From the NCBI RefSeq assembly GCF_003318235.1, contig NZ_QOCG01000009.1, positions 62,001 to 126,000 on the forward strand: 64,000 nucleotides of DNA. The letters are read 5' to 3'. Positions 29,113 through 38,716 of the stretch are shown one piece after another. The DNA is from Loktanella sp. D2R18. GTDB lineage: Bacteria; Pseudomonadota; Alphaproteobacteria; Rhodobacterales; Rhodobacteraceae. The stretch's first letter is position 1; each line of letters opens with the position of its first letter. The notes beneath the pieces were generated by a model, which had not been told where the DNA came from, made no database searches, and saw nothing but the letters and a program-made list of their open reading frames with translations. The position numbers and the translations under genes are program-made.

Positions 29113-29781
29113 TTAACTCATCCCCAAACGGTCACGCATAAAGGCCAATGCCACTTGCAACCCGTCGGGCGCGATGCCGTGACCGGTGCCTTTCATGATA
29201 TGAGCATAGACTTCTTTCCAGCCCGCGCCTTGCAATGTTTCGGCGGCTTGCGGCAGCGACTGCGGTGGAACGACATCATCTTCATCGCCATGGATCAGCA
29301 AGACCGCCGGACGGCACTGGACTTCATCGACCAAGGATTCGGGTTCCAGCAAGCGACCAGAGAATGCAACAATCCCCGCGACCGGATCTTCGCGGCGCGG
29401 CACCACATGCAGCGCCATCATGGTCCCTTGTGAAAAGCCCAAGACGACAACCTGTTCGGGCAGCAAGTCTTCGTCGACCATCACCCCATCCAAGAAAGCA
29501 TTCAGATCATCAGCCGCCCGGTCAAGCCCGGCGCGGCTTTCTTCTTCGGATGATCCATCAATCCATGGGATGGGGAACCATTGGAACCCCATCGGGGCCC
29601 CTGCGCAATCTTCGGGCGCATCAGGTGCGATAAACAGCGTATCAGGCATATGTTCGCCCAACGGGTCTGCCAGACCAATCAGATCGGCCGCATTCGCGCC
29701 ATACCCATGCAAAAACACCACGCAAGACCGCATTTCGCCCGATAGTGGTTCGCGCCGCTGCGCCTCGAGTGCCCGTGTCAT
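29113..29781 (-). CDS. Phospholipase/carboxylesterase family alpha/beta hydrolase
   Basis: A 222-residue cytosolic serine hydrolase of the YpfH/carboxylesterase type. CVVFLHGYGANAADL near residue 20 is the oxyanion region, GFSQGTMMALH near 115 carries the nucleophile serine, HGDEDDVVP near 167 the aspartate and GTGHGIAPDG near 198 the histidine. I chose ATG 29781 because GGAAGG precedes it and it overlaps the stop of the glycosylase gene (ATGA). The substrate is not evident. Confidence 0.87.
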   Translation of the reverse strand: MTRALEAQRREPLSGEMRSCVVFLHGYGANAADLIGLADPLGEHMPDTLFIAPDAPEDCAGAPMGFQWFPIPWIDGSSEEESRAGLDRAADDLNAFLDGVMVDEDLLPEQVVVLGFSQGTMMALHVVPRREDPVAGIVAFSGRLLEPESLVDEVQCRPAVLLIHGDEDDVVPPQSLPQAAETLQGAGWKEVYAHIMKGTGHGIAPDGLQVALAFMRDRLGMS

Positions 29782-30407
29782 CTGATACCTTCCCGTTGTT
29801 TGCTTTGCTTGTAGTAGGCCCACATGATCCGCGCCGCAACCGATTGCCAAGGCGACCAATCTTGGGCCATTGCGCGCAGCGCCCGTTCCTTGGGGCGTAC
29901 ATCTAGATCGAAGATCAGTTTTGCCGCCTCTTGCAGCGCCAAATCCCCCGGTGCGAACACGTCAGCACGCCCGAGCGAAAACATCACGTAAATCTCGGCG
30001 GTCCACGCGCCGATACCAGACACGGCGGTCAGCGTTTTCATCACCTGATCTGACGGCATTTCGCGCAATGCCTCAAAATCGATCCCAGTTGCGGCCAAGG
30101 CTTTGGCGTATTTCGCCTTTTGACGGCTCAACCCCAATGCGCGCAAGGATTCGTCGGACGTCTGCCTGACGGCATCTGCCGTCACCATGCCCGCGCCTTG
30201 CAAACGCCCCCAAATCGCGTTGGCCGAGGCCACGCTGACCTGCTGACTGACTATCGCGCTGAGCAATTCAGCAAACCCATCGGGTTTGCACCGCAACGGT
30301 AAGGGCGGCAATCCAACCATCGCAACACCAAAACGCGGCTCATGCGCGCAAAGCCACGCGGCCCCTTCAGCCACACAATCAAGTGTTTCAATCACGCGTT
30401 CGGTCAT
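29778..30407 (-). CDS. DNA-3-methyladenine glycosylase II (AlkA-type HhH-GPD)
   Basis: A 209-residue HhH-GPD base-excision repair glycosylase. The helix-hairpin-helix LTAVSGIGAWTAEIYVMFSL (near residue 120) and the catalytic aspartate in FAPGDLAL (near 145) are intact. It is shorter than E. coli AlkA because the N-terminal domain is absent, as in many alphaproteobacterial homologues. Start at 30407 gives a 4-nt overlap with the cobK stop; the track-long start five codons earlier is less likely. It would remove alkylated bases, complementing Ada at 41873-42934. Confidence 0.87.
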   Translation of the reverse strand: MTERVIETLDCVAEGAAWLCAHEPRFGVAMVGLPPLPLRCKPDGFAELLSAIVSQQVSVASANAIWGRLQGAGMVTADAVRQTSDESLRALGLSRQKAKYAKALAATGIDFEALREMPSDQVMKTLTAVSGIGAWTAEIYVMFSLGRADVFAPGDLALQEAAKLIFDLDVRPKERALRAMAQDWSPWQSVAARIMWAYYKQSKQREGIR

Positions 30408-31126
30408 AATGCACGCACCCAACCAAGTGCCGCATCAATGCTCTCGACAATTGGCCAATCGCCACGCGGCGGCCGTGCGACCATCAATACGCGGATACCC
30501 AGATGGTTCGCCGCGGTTAGTTTTGTGCGGCTCGCCGCACCTCCGGCGTTTTTGACAACCAAATGGGTCGCCCTAAGCGCCGAAAACAGCTGCATTTCAG
30601 CTTCAACAGAAAACGGTGGCCGTCCAACTAAAAAGCGCCCACCAGCAAACGGAAACGGGCCTTTTGGCGGGTCAATTTGACGGCAGATGACTTCGCGCCC
30701 CGTCAAGTTCGCAAAACGGTTCAGCGTTTGTCGCCCAGTTCCCAAAAACACAACTGACCCCAGCGGGATGTGGTCGACGGCGTCTTCTTCACGCGTAATC
30801 TCTGTCCAATCATCGCCAGGTTCGGCCACCCATCCGGGCCGCAGCATTTGCAGATAGGGCAAATTCAGCTTTGCGCAAATCCGGGCGGTCCGCTGCGTGA
30901 TATTATCCGCGAACGGATGCGTTGCGTCCAGAACGGCAGTGATATGGTTGTCGCGCAGAAATGCGCGAAACCCCTCATCACCACCAAATCCACCGATCCT
31001 TGTCGGCAGCGACAACGGTTCTGGTGCACGCGTGGCCCCAGCCAGCGAAATGATGGCATCTGCGCCTTGCAAGGATTGGGCGATCCGGCGCGCGTCCCCT
31101 GTGCCACCCAAAATAAGAAGCGTCAT
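30404..31126 (-). CDS. cobK: Precorrin-6A reductase CobK/CbiJ
   Basis: A 240-residue NADPH-dependent reductase acting on (cobalt-)precorrin-6A in corrin-ring synthesis. LLILGGTGDARRIA at the N-terminus is the cofactor loop; TAVLDATHPFADNITQRTAR near residue 63 and VVKNAGGAASRTKL near 197 are CobK signatures. Length agrees with the family. It overlaps cbiD upstream and the DNA glycosylase gene downstream by 4 nt each. Confidence 0.92.
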   Translation of the reverse strand: MTLLILGGTGDARRIAQSLQGADAIISLAGATRAPEPLSLPTRIGGFGGDEGFRAFLRDNHITAVLDATHPFADNITQRTARICAKLNLPYLQMLRPGWVAEPGDDWTEITREEDAVDHIPLGSVVFLGTGRQTLNRFANLTGREVICRQIDPPKGPFPFAGGRFLVGRPPFSVEAEMQLFSALRATHLVVKNAGGAASRTKLTAANHLGIRVLMVARPPRGDWPIVESIDAALGWVRAL

Positions 31127-32166
31127 GCCCCTGCCCGTCCAATAATATTGCCCGCCCGATCAATCACGACGGTATCGATCGTGGATTGGTCGCCAACAAG
31201 GTGCTGCGCCGCGGCGCGTGCTTCTTTTGCAATGCGGTCGGCCAAGGTGGGGCCTGCAATCGTGTAGGCCTCAAGCGCGGTGTTTGCATCCTTGACAGCC
31301 GGAGTCCCGGCCCATTCCGCGAGCTGCACAAAATCAACTTGCGTACGCGAAGAATGCAAATCAACGGCACCTTGCGCCAGCTTGGCCATCTTGCCGATAC
31401 CGCCGCCAATGGTGACTCGTGCAACAGGGTTTTTGCGCAGATATTTTAACATTCCCCCTGCAAAATCACCCATATCCAGCATCGCGTGATTTGGGAGACC
31501 GCAATGCGCCTGCACCGTTTTCTCAGACGTTGCACCCGTACAGCCTGCAACATGCGTCAGCCCATCCGCGCGCGCCACATCTACGCCCCGGTGGATCGAC
31601 GCGATCCAAGCTGCGCAGGAAAACGGGCGCACGACGCCGGTGGTGCCCAGAATCGACAGCCCACCGATGATCCCCAACCGTGGGTTCCATGTTTTTTGCG
31701 CAATTATTTCACCATCAGGAATGGAGACCTCGATTTGCACATCGGGGGTTTGGTTAAATTCCACGGCCATCTCAGCCACGATATCGCGCATCATTTGACG
31801 CGGAACCGGGTTTATTGCGGGTTCGCCGACACCAATGGGCAAGCCCGGTTTTGTCACGGTACCAACCCCCCGCCCCGCGACAAATTGCACGCCTGTGCCT
31901 GTCCGCACGGTGACGATAATCAACGCACCATGGGTCACATCAGGATCGTCGCCCGCGTCTTTGGTAATGCCGACGCGCGCCCATCCTGGGCCACATTCAG
32001 CCAGCGCCAATGGGAACACAGGAACCTCGCCTTTAGGCAATGTGATCGACACGGCATCAGGAAACGCCCCGCCCCATAGCTGGATCAACGCGGCCTTGGT
32101 CGCGGCCGTCGCACAAGCGCCTGTGGTCCAGCCACGGCGTAAATCCCCGGTCGGTTTACGTGTCAT
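31123..32166 (-). CDS. cbiD: Cobalt-precorrin-5B C1-methyltransferase CbiD
   Basis: A 347-residue CbiD. RRGWTTGACATAATKAAL at residues 9-26 is the unmistakable N-terminal signature, and GGLSILGTTGVVRPFS near 158 and TIGGGIGKMAKLAQG near 250 are conserved. CbiD methylates C1 with SAM and expels the C20 fragment in the cobalt-early pathway; finding it in a presumably aerobic roseobacter suggests it replaces CobF. I start it at 32166 (the longer frame to 32235 adds residues that do not resemble the family). It diverges from cobA across 100 bp. Confidence 0.92.
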   Translation of the reverse strand: MTRKPTGDLRRGWTTGACATAATKAALIQLWGGAFPDAVSITLPKGEVPVFPLALAECGPGWARVGITKDAGDDPDVTHGALIIVTVRTGTGVQFVAGRGVGTVTKPGLPIGVGEPAINPVPRQMMRDIVAEMAVEFNQTPDVQIEVSIPDGEIIAQKTWNPRLGIIGGLSILGTTGVVRPFSCAAWIASIHRGVDVARADGLTHVAGCTGATSEKTVQAHCGLPNHAMLDMGDFAGGMLKYLRKNPVARVTIGGGIGKMAKLAQGAVDLHSSRTQVDFVQLAEWAGTPAVKDANTALEAYTIAGPTLADRIAKEARAAAQHLVGDQSTIDTVVIDRAGNIIGRAGA

Positions 32167-32266
32167 CAACGCGACTATATGCGTGCATTGCGATGCCGCC
32201 AATCCGCAATCGTTGGTCGTTTGCCACCTTTCCAACCGCCGCGTTCATCGGCATAAAGGGCGTATG

Positions 32267-33115
32267 ATGAATACACCGACACTTCCCGCATTTGAGTGGC
32301 CCGTTTTACAAGCCGGTTGGGTTTGGCTTTGTGGTGCAGGCCCCGGCGATCCCGGCCTTTTGACGCTGCACGCGGCGAATGCGCTACGTCAGGCGGATGT
32401 GGTGATTTACGACGCGCTTGTCCAAAAGACGATTTTGGACTGGGCGCCACAAGCCGAACATATCTATGCAGGTAAACGTGGCGGCAAACCATCTGCCAAA
32501 CAGCGCGACATTTCGCTGCAATTGGTTGACCTTGCGCGCGCTGGCAAAAAAGTCCTGCGACTGAAGGGCGGCGATCCGTTTGTTTTTGGACGTGGCGGAG
32601 AAGAAGCTCAGACGTTGATCCAACACGACGTCCCCGTGCGGATTATCCCCGGCATTTCGGCTGGAATTGGCGGGTTAGCCTATGCGGGTATCCCCGTAAC
32701 CCACCGTGATGTGAATCAATCGGTGACTTTTGTCACAGGGCATGACCAATCCGGAAATACGCCCGGGTCGCTTGACTGGGACAGCATCGCCAAAGGGTCC
32801 CAAGTCATCGTCATCTATATGGGTATGAAACATATCGCACAGATCGCAACCAAGCTTTCTGCCGCTGGACGCCGCGCGGATGAACCCGTGGCAATCGTAA
32901 CTTCGGCCACAACGCCCGACCAACAGGTGCTTGAAACAACGCTGGGCACGATGGTCGCTGATGTGGCGGCCTCGGGCTTCGAACCGCCAGCTATCATCTG
33001 CGTCGGCGATTCCGTTAAAATGCGACAAGTGCTTGACTGGCAAGGGATGGCCGCCGGTAAAAAGCCACGCAATCTTGATCCATTAGGGCGCGGTCGCCCT
33101 GCCGAAACCCCCTAA
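32267..33115 (+). CDS. cobA: Uroporphyrinogen-III C-methyltransferase
   Basis: A 282-residue SUMT converting uroporphyrinogen III to precorrin-2 with two SAM, the branch point to cobalamin and siroheme. LCGAGPGDPGLLTLHA near residue 18, VVIYDALV near 40, RLKGGDPFVFGRGGEE near 92 and the VTFVTGHD segment near 152 are family signatures. Two adjacent ATG codons (32264, 32267) are possible; AAAGGG spacing favours the second. It precedes cobB with one nucleotide between them. Confidence 0.93.
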   Translation: MNTPTLPAFEWPVLQAGWVWLCGAGPGDPGLLTLHAANALRQADVVIYDALVQKTILDWAPQAEHIYAGKRGGKPSAKQRDISLQLVDLARAGKKVLRLKGGDPFVFGRGGEEAQTLIQHDVPVRIIPGISAGIGGLAYAGIPVTHRDVNQSVTFVTGHDQSGNTPGSLDWDSIAKGSQVIVIYMGMKHIAQIATKLSAAGRRADEPVAIVTSATTPDQQVLETTLGTMVADVAASGFEPPAIICVGDSVKMRQVLDWQGMAAGKKPRNLDPLGRGRPAETP

Positions 33116-33116
33116 T

Positions 33117-34364
33117 ATGAGCTTTGTGATCGCCGCCCCCGCGTCTGGCAGCGGCAAAACGACAGTGACGTTGGGGCTTTTGCGCGCGATCAGCCGGATA
33201 ACACCAGTGCGCGCCGCAAAATCCGGACCCGACTATATCGACCCGCAGTTCCATGCGGCTGCTTGCGGTACACAATGCGTAAATCTTGACGCTTGGGCAA
33301 TGACACCCGCGCGGATCAGCACGCTTGCCGCTGGGGACGCGCCATTGATCGTCGAAGGCGCGATGGGGCTGTTTGACGGCGCGCCGCCTGATGGCAAAGG
33401 TGCAACAGCGGATATCGCCCGCATTCTTGGCCTGCCCGTCATACTGGTCATTGATGCGGGACGCATGGCAGGGTCAGTTGCGGCTGTGGCGCAAGGGTTC
33501 ATGAACTTCGATCCTACGGTCCAAATCGCAGGGGTGATATTGAACAACGTGGGGTCGCCAAGGCACGAAACCATGTTGCGGCGCGCGCTAGGCGACATAG
33601 CTGTTTTCGGCGCTGTGCCACGTACGCCCGGTTTGACGCAACCGTCGCGCCACCTTGGACTGGTGCAAGCGCAAGAGCGCCCCGACCTTGATGCCTATCT
33701 TGATGCAGCGGCTGATCTGGTTTCGCGGACCGTCGATATTGCAGCGCTCTTGGCGCTTGGCACCAAACCGCTTGAGGCGGCACAATCTGCACGTATCGCG
33801 CCGCCTGCGCAAAACATTGCGGTTGCGCGTGATGCGGCGTTTGCGTTTTGCTATCCACATCTTTTGGACGATTGGCGGGCCGCAGGTGCAAAGATAGCAT
33901 TCTTCTCGCCGCTCGTAGATGACCCTGCGCCGCAGGCCGATTATATCTACCTGCCCGGCGGATACCCCGAACTTTATGCGGGTAAGCTAGCTGCGAACAC
34001 GCGTTTTCTTGACAGCCTACGCACGGCCACAGCCCAGATATACGGCGAATGCGGAGGTTATATGGTCCTGGGTAATGCACTGACCGATGCGGATGGGGAA
34101 ACCCATAAAATGGCGGGGCTTTTGAGCTTACAGACCTCCTTTGCCACGCGCAAACTACACTTGGGCTACCGCGATTTATGGGCTGGCCACGGACCAATGC
34201 GCGGCGCGTGGAAAGGTCATGAGTTTCACTATGCAACAACCGTAGTGGCGCAAGGAACCCCGTTATTCCAAGCCAAAGACGCCGAAGGCCAAGCCCTACC
34301 CGAAATGGGGTTGATGAATGGGAATGTATCGGGTTCTTTTGCACATATTATCGATGCGGCATAA
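33117..34364 (+). CDS. cobB: Cobyrinate a,c-diamide synthase CobB/CbiA
   Basis: A 415-residue amidotransferase that amidates the a and c carboxylates of (hydrogeno)cobyrinate. The N-terminal ATPase domain begins with the P-loop APASGSGKTTVTLGLL (near residue 6) and KSGPDYIDPQFH (near 39); the C-terminal class I glutaminase domain has its cysteine in YGECGGYMVLG near 312 and the catalytic histidine in GHEFHY near 365. It belongs with cobA, cbiD and cobK. Confidence 0.93.
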   Translation: MSFVIAAPASGSGKTTVTLGLLRAISRITPVRAAKSGPDYIDPQFHAAACGTQCVNLDAWAMTPARISTLAAGDAPLIVEGAMGLFDGAPPDGKGATADIARILGLPVILVIDAGRMAGSVAAVAQGFMNFDPTVQIAGVILNNVGSPRHETMLRRALGDIAVFGAVPRTPGLTQPSRHLGLVQAQERPDLDAYLDAAADLVSRTVDIAALLALGTKPLEAAQSARIAPPAQNIAVARDAAFAFCYPHLLDDWRAAGAKIAFFSPLVDDPAPQADYIYLPGGYPELYAGKLAANTRFLDSLRTATAQIYGECGGYMVLGNALTDADGETHKMAGLLSLQTSFATRKLHLGYRDLWAGHGPMRGAWKGHEFHYATTVVAQGTPLFQAKDAEGQALPEMGLMNGNVSGSFAHIIDAA

Positions 34365-34406
34365 TACATATTGCAAAGCAGGAATGCGGTGCTTACCGAT
34401 ACGCAC

Positions 34407-35624
34407 ATGAATACTACAAACGATAAAGCGGCCAAACGCAACGTTGCTGTATTGGTCATGGCCCAAGCGATTTTGGGCGCGCAAATGCCCATGATTTTTG
34501 TGATCGGTGGTTTGGCAGGAGGGATGCTGGCAAGCAACCCATGTCTGGCCACTTTGCCGATTTCGTTCATCGTGTTTGGTTCTATGACCACGGCACCGTG
34601 GCTCAGCCCGTTGATGCAACGCAATGGGCGTCGGTTTGGCTTCTTTATCGGGGCGTTTTCGGGCGCGGTTGGGGCGCTTATTGCGGCTTATGGGCTTTAT
34701 ATCGCATCATTTCCGATCTTACTGTGTGGGTCTTACTTCACAGGTATCTATATGTCGGCACAGGGTTTCTTCCGCTTCGCGGCGACGGACACCGCATCAG
34801 ACGCGTTCCGCCCCAAAGCGATTTCATACGTTATGGCCGGAGGGCTTTTATCCGCGATTATCGGACCGCAACTGAACAAAGTTGTGCAAGATGCTTACGC
34901 AGTGCCGTTTCTCGGCACCTATTTGACTGTTGCCGCGTTGAACATTGGCGGCATGTTCTTGTTTTTCTTACTCGAACTCCCCAAAGGCTCCAAAGGCGTT
35001 ACAGCTCCGGTTGATGCGCCCAAACCGCGCAGCCGCAAGGAACTTTTACGCGAACCGCGCATCATCGTTGCCATCATTTGCGGCATGGTATCCTATGCAT
35101 TGATGAACCTTGTGATGACATCCACACCGCTCGCGGTTGTCGGCTGTGGCTTTGATACAAATAACGCCAATGACATCGTATCAGCGCATGTTTTGGCTAT
35201 GTATGTGCCCTCGTTCTTTACAGGACATTTGATCGCCCGGTTTGGAGTACAGCGAATTTTGGCGACGGGTTTGGTGATTTTGGCGGGCGCTGGGATGGTG
35301 GCGTTGTCTGGGGTCGCGCTAACCAACTTTTACCTCGCACTTGTTTTGCTTGGTTTAGGTTGGAACTTTGGCTTCATCGGCGCGACTACAATGCTTGCCG
35401 GCGCGCACCGCGCAGAAGAACGCGGCGCAGTCCAAGGCATGAACGATATGATCGTCTTTGGGATGGTGACCGTTGCGTCACTGGCCTCTGGCGGATTGAT
35501 GAACTGTTCAGGCGGCACTGCTGTCGAAGGCTGGACCGCGGTGAACCTCGCCATGGTGCCGTTTTTGGTGCTGGCTGGCGGATCGCTGATCTGGCTCGCG
35601 CGACATCCGCGTAGCGTGGTTTAA
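34407..35624 (+). CDS. MFS transporter
   Basis: A 405-residue protein with about twelve hydrophobic segments and a major facilitator layout: a basic loop between the second and third helices (MQRNGRRFGFF near residue 68) and a cytoplasmic middle loop rich in K/R (PKPRSRKELLREP near 215). The substrate is unknown. It follows cobB by 42 nt, which hints at corrin- or metal-linked transport, but chance adjacency is equally possible. I use ATG 34407; an upstream GTG/ATG start gives 12 extra residues with no ribosome site. Confidence 0.82.
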   Translation: MNTTNDKAAKRNVAVLVMAQAILGAQMPMIFVIGGLAGGMLASNPCLATLPISFIVFGSMTTAPWLSPLMQRNGRRFGFFIGAFSGAVGALIAAYGLYIASFPILLCGSYFTGIYMSAQGFFRFAATDTASDAFRPKAISYVMAGGLLSAIIGPQLNKVVQDAYAVPFLGTYLTVAALNIGGMFLFFLLELPKGSKGVTAPVDAPKPRSRKELLREPRIIVAIICGMVSYALMNLVMTSTPLAVVGCGFDTNNANDIVSAHVLAMYVPSFFTGHLIARFGVQRILATGLVILAGAGMVALSGVALTNFYLALVLLGLGWNFGFIGATTMLAGAHRAEERGAVQGMNDMIVFGMVTVASLASGGLMNCSGGTAVEGWTAVNLAMVPFLVLAGGSLIWLARHPRSVV

Positions 35625-35627
35625 TAC

Positions 35628-36299
35628 ATGCTTTGGAATAGAAAGAAAACGATCAGTGACGACCTAAAGGGGTGGATATTCGATAGCTTCGATTGGGCTG
35701 ATACGACATTTGGTACAGAGTGGATCAAATCACGCCAACTGGTAACAGCGACGAAAACGTTCTTTTCCGCTGGTGCTGGCGACAGCCCAGAAGTCGCGCA
35801 GCAGATCGCAGATGACATTGCCTGCCTTCTTCCAATTCAACCAATTGACGTCGCACCAATGCCCGTAATAGACCCCGAGTATCGGCAAAGTTATCAAGAT
35901 CTTTCTACCGTGGCTGGCCTTTATCATCATGACGACGAAGCACCACTCGTGAACTATGACGTCGCACTGATGCGTCAGCCAGTGGGGTTCATCAACACGA
36001 TGACACATGAATTGATGCACGCGCGACTTGCGAACCACATCGACGGCATGCCCGGCGGCGAACCGATGCACGAGCTTTCAACGGATCTGCATTGCATCAC
36101 ACATGGCTTCGGACTTTTTGCTATCGAGGGGCCGGCTCAGGTTGGATGGTCGGGCTATATGACCCAAGAATCGCGGGCCTATGCGCTTGCTGAATTCTTG
36201 GCCCGACACGGTATTGACGATTCAGAAGCTATCAGCAGGTTGAACCCACGTGGCCAAAAGGCGCTAACGCGCGCGATCAAAGAACACGCATCAGACTAG
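35628..36299 (+). CDS. Putative HExxH metalloprotein of unknown function
   Basis: A 223-residue soluble protein without signal peptide. MTHELMHARLANH near residue 125 is a gluzincin-type HExxH motif, and further acids/histidines follow in HELSTDLHCITHGFG (near 147), a plausible third zinc ligand region. I do not recognise the family. The gene starts 3 nt after the MFS stop, so it is probably co-transcribed with that transporter, and its end overlaps the convergent squalene-synthase-like gene by 4 nt. Zinc peptidase activity is inferred from one motif only. Confidence 0.7.
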   Translation: MLWNRKKTISDDLKGWIFDSFDWADTTFGTEWIKSRQLVTATKTFFSAGAGDSPEVAQQIADDIACLLPIQPIDVAPMPVIDPEYRQSYQDLSTVAGLYHHDDEAPLVNYDVALMRQPVGFINTMTHELMHARLANHIDGMPGGEPMHELSTDLHCITHGFGLFAIEGPAQVGWSGYMTQESRAYALAEFLARHGIDDSEAISRLNPRGQKALTRAIKEHASD

Positions 36300-37063
36300 C
36301 GCCACCAGCCCCGCAGCACGACATTCGTAAACCGCAGGTTTTCGCGTAGCGGCGGCAGGCCAAGCGCGCCGCGCGCGACTTTGCCGGGGTCTTTGCGGAT
36401 TTGCCGCAGGACTGGCCGGGCCAAATAACCAGCAAATAATGCGGGCGCGGCAGCCGCAGATATCTGGCGTCGCGCCGCAATCGCCCGCGTCAGCCGTGCC
36501 TCAGCACCTTGTGCAAGCGCTAAAACCCCAGCTTCGGACCCATCCAAAAGTGGCTTGCGGTCGCGTTCTTCTAGGTCAGGGATTGCGCGGAATAGATTTG
36601 CGACACCCGTCCCATAAGCAAAATCGGCGACCATGCCCAAATCACCCTGCCCCAACAACCGCGCGGCTGTGGTCATCAGATGGCCCGCAGTTGCATCGAT
36701 ATAGCTGTCCAAATCCGCCTGATCTTCAAACGGGTCGCTATATATATCCCAACGGCGCGCGGCGATCAGACCGTCAAGCAGCTTGGCCCCTTCGACATCC
36801 AGAACATCTGCCAGCGCATCTACGACCTCATGCCCGCGCGGCTTGACCCCGCCCGCGATTTCTTCAAGCGCGTCGCGCCACCATTGCAGGCGCATTTCAG
36901 CGATCATCGGTTCTTTGGTCACCCAAGGGGCGCGCGCGACCTCGACGTTAAACGCATAAAGCGGAAACAGGATTTCGCGGGCAGGCACGGGCGCGGCCAT
37001 CGCCGCACGAAACCGTTCGGGATCAGCTTTTTCAACCAAGGCCGCACAAGCATTCAGGCTCAT
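36296..37063 (-). CDS. Squalene/phytoene synthase family protein
   Basis: A 255-residue all-helical protein of the squalene/phytoene synthase fold. RLQWWRDALEEI near residue 59 and DSYIDATAGHLM near 122 correspond to the family blocks, but the full paired DxxxD motifs of true synthases are not obvious, and the protein is short. It is closest in character to the alphaproteobacterial relatives of NDUFAF6, a complex I assembly factor, rather than carotenoid enzymes. No crt genes are near. It lies behind cimA by 33 nt. Confidence 0.78.
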   Translation of the reverse strand: MSLNACAALVEKADPERFRAAMAAPVPAREILFPLYAFNVEVARAPWVTKEPMIAEMRLQWWRDALEEIAGGVKPRGHEVVDALADVLDVEGAKLLDGLIAARRWDIYSDPFEDQADLDSYIDATAGHLMTTAARLLGQGDLGMVADFAYGTGVANLFRAIPDLEERDRKPLLDGSEAGVLALAQGAEARLTRAIAARRQISAAAAPALFAGYLARPVLRQIRKDPGKVARGALGLPPLRENLRFTNVVLRGWWR

Positions 37064-37096
37064 ATCAATATCATCTTGCCAAAAATACTCAAAAAA

Positions 37097-38716
37097 CTAC
37101 ACCTTCGCCCCATCGCGGATCAGTTTCCAATTGATCGCATCAACCAGCGCATCAAAGGACGCATCAACTATGTTGGCGCTGACCCCAACGGTAGACCAAC
37201 GGCGGCCCTGCCCGTCTTCGCTGTCGATGATGACGCGGGTCACGGCCTCGGTACCGCCATTAGTGATCCGCACTTTGAAATCAACCAGTTGCATATCTTC
37301 GATATACTGCTGATACGGCCCGAGATCTTTTGATAGCGCCCGCGACAACGCATTCACTGGGCCTTGGTCACTGCCGTCAGGCCCTTGGCTTTCGGAGACG
37401 TTCAAGAACCGTTCACCGTTCACCTTGGTCACGACCACGGCCTCTGAGAGCGATACCATTTTGCCGCGCTTATTTTTGCGGCGCTCAATCGTCACCCGGT
37501 AGCGTTTCACCTCAAAAAACCGTGGCAATGTGCCTAGCTCTTCACGGGCGAGCAATTCAAAGCTGGCTTGCGCCGTGTCATAAGAAAACCCTTGGGCTTC
37601 TTTCTCTTTGATCCGCTCAACAATGCGGGCCAGCGCCGGATTGCCCAGTTCAACCGTGATCCCAGCATCCGCTAGGCGCGCCTTAAGGTTGGATTGGCCC
37701 GCTTGATTGGACATCGGCACGATGCGGCTATTCCCAACCGATCCCGGGTCAATATGCTCATATGTCGATGGATCCTTGGCGATGGCCGACGCATGCAACC
37801 CCGATTTATGCGCAAAGGCGGATGCCCCCACATAAGCCGCCTGTTTGGCGGGCACACGGTTCAAAATATCATCCAGCATCCGCGATGCCTTGCGCAAACC
37901 TTTCAACGCATCAAGGCTAACACCCGTCTCAAACTGGCTGGCGAATGGCTCTTTCAACAAAAGCGTCGGGATCAATGTCGTGAGGTTGGCATTGCCACAA
38001 CGTTCGCCCAAGCCATTCAGCGTCCCTTGGACCTGCCGACAGCCTGCCATGACGGCGGCCAACGAATTAGAGACCGCGTTTTCCGTATCATTATGCGTAT
38101 GGATCGCAAGATGATCGCCGGGGATACCGCTGGCGATCACAGCAGTGACAATCTCGCTGACCTCATGCGGCAAGGTACCGCCGTTGGTATCACACAGCAC
38201 AATCCAGCGTGCACCCGCATCATAGGCGGCGTGAATAGCCTCAAGCGCATAGGGTTTGTTCGCTTTATAGCCATCAAAGAAATGCTCAGCATCAAACAAC
38301 CCTTCGCGGCCAAGCATTTTCAGATAAGCAAAGCTTGCACCTAGGTTTTCGATATTTTCATCAAGCGTGATGCCAAGCGCAGTCGTCACGTGAAAGTCAT
38401 GCGATTTCCCGACGAGACAAACAGCGGGTGTGCCCGCGTTGATCACCCCCGCTAGAATGTCGTCATTCTCGGCTGACCGGCCCAGCCGTTTGGTCATGCC
38501 AAAGGCGGTCATAGTTGCGCGAGTTTTCGGCGCATCCGCGAAAAATTCAGTGTCGGTCGGGTTCGCACCGGGCCAGCCGCCTTCGATGTAATCAACCCCA
38601 AGATCATCCAAAACGCTCGTGATCTGACGCTTTTCATCCGCCGAAAACTGCACACCTTGCGTCTGCGCCCCATCGCGCAGCGTGGTGTCGAAAAGATAAA
38701 GACGTTCTTTACTCAT
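37097..38716 (-). CDS. cimA: (R)-citramalate synthase CimA
   Basis: A 539-residue LeuA-family enzyme condensing acetyl-CoA and pyruvate to citramalate, giving a threonine-independent entry to isoleucine. [19 protein letters not shown] at residues 8-26 and the metal-binding [16 protein letters not shown] near 209 define the HMGL-like barrel; a C-terminal allosteric domain (from about residue 400) follows. The GAQTQG variant and the length distinguish it from isopropylmalate synthase. Its start overlaps the cysS stop (ATGA). Confidence 0.92.
   Translation of the reverse strand: MSKERLYLFDTTLRDGAQTQGVQFSADEKRQITSVLDDLGVDYIEGGWPGANPTDTEFFADAPKTRATMTAFGMTKRLGRSAENDDILAGVINAGTPAVCLVGKSHDFHVTTALGITLDENIENLGASFAYLKMLGREGLFDAEHFFDGYKANKPYALEAIHAAYDAGARWIVLCDTNGGTLPHEVSEIVTAVIASGIPGDHLAIHTHNDTENAVSNSLAAVMAGCRQVQGTLNGLGERCGNANLTTLIPTLLLKEPFASQFETGVSLDALKGLRKASRMLDDILNRVPAKQAAYVGASAFAHKSGLHASAIAKDPSTYEHIDPGSVGNSRIVPMSNQAGQSNLKARLADAGITVELGNPALARIVERIKEKEAQGFSYDTAQASFELLAREELGTLPRFFEVKRYRVTIERRKNKRGKMVSLSEAVVVTKVNGERFLNVSESQGPDGSDQGPVNALSRALSKDLGPYQQYIEDMQLVDFKVRITNGGTEAVTRVIIDSEDGQGRRWSTVGVSANIVDASFDALVDAINWKLIRDGAKV

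Noticed and set aside
32167..32266. Cobalamin riboswitch in the cbiD/cobA gap
   Set aside because: The 100-bp gap is too short for the roughly 200-nt element on either strand and shows no B12 box.
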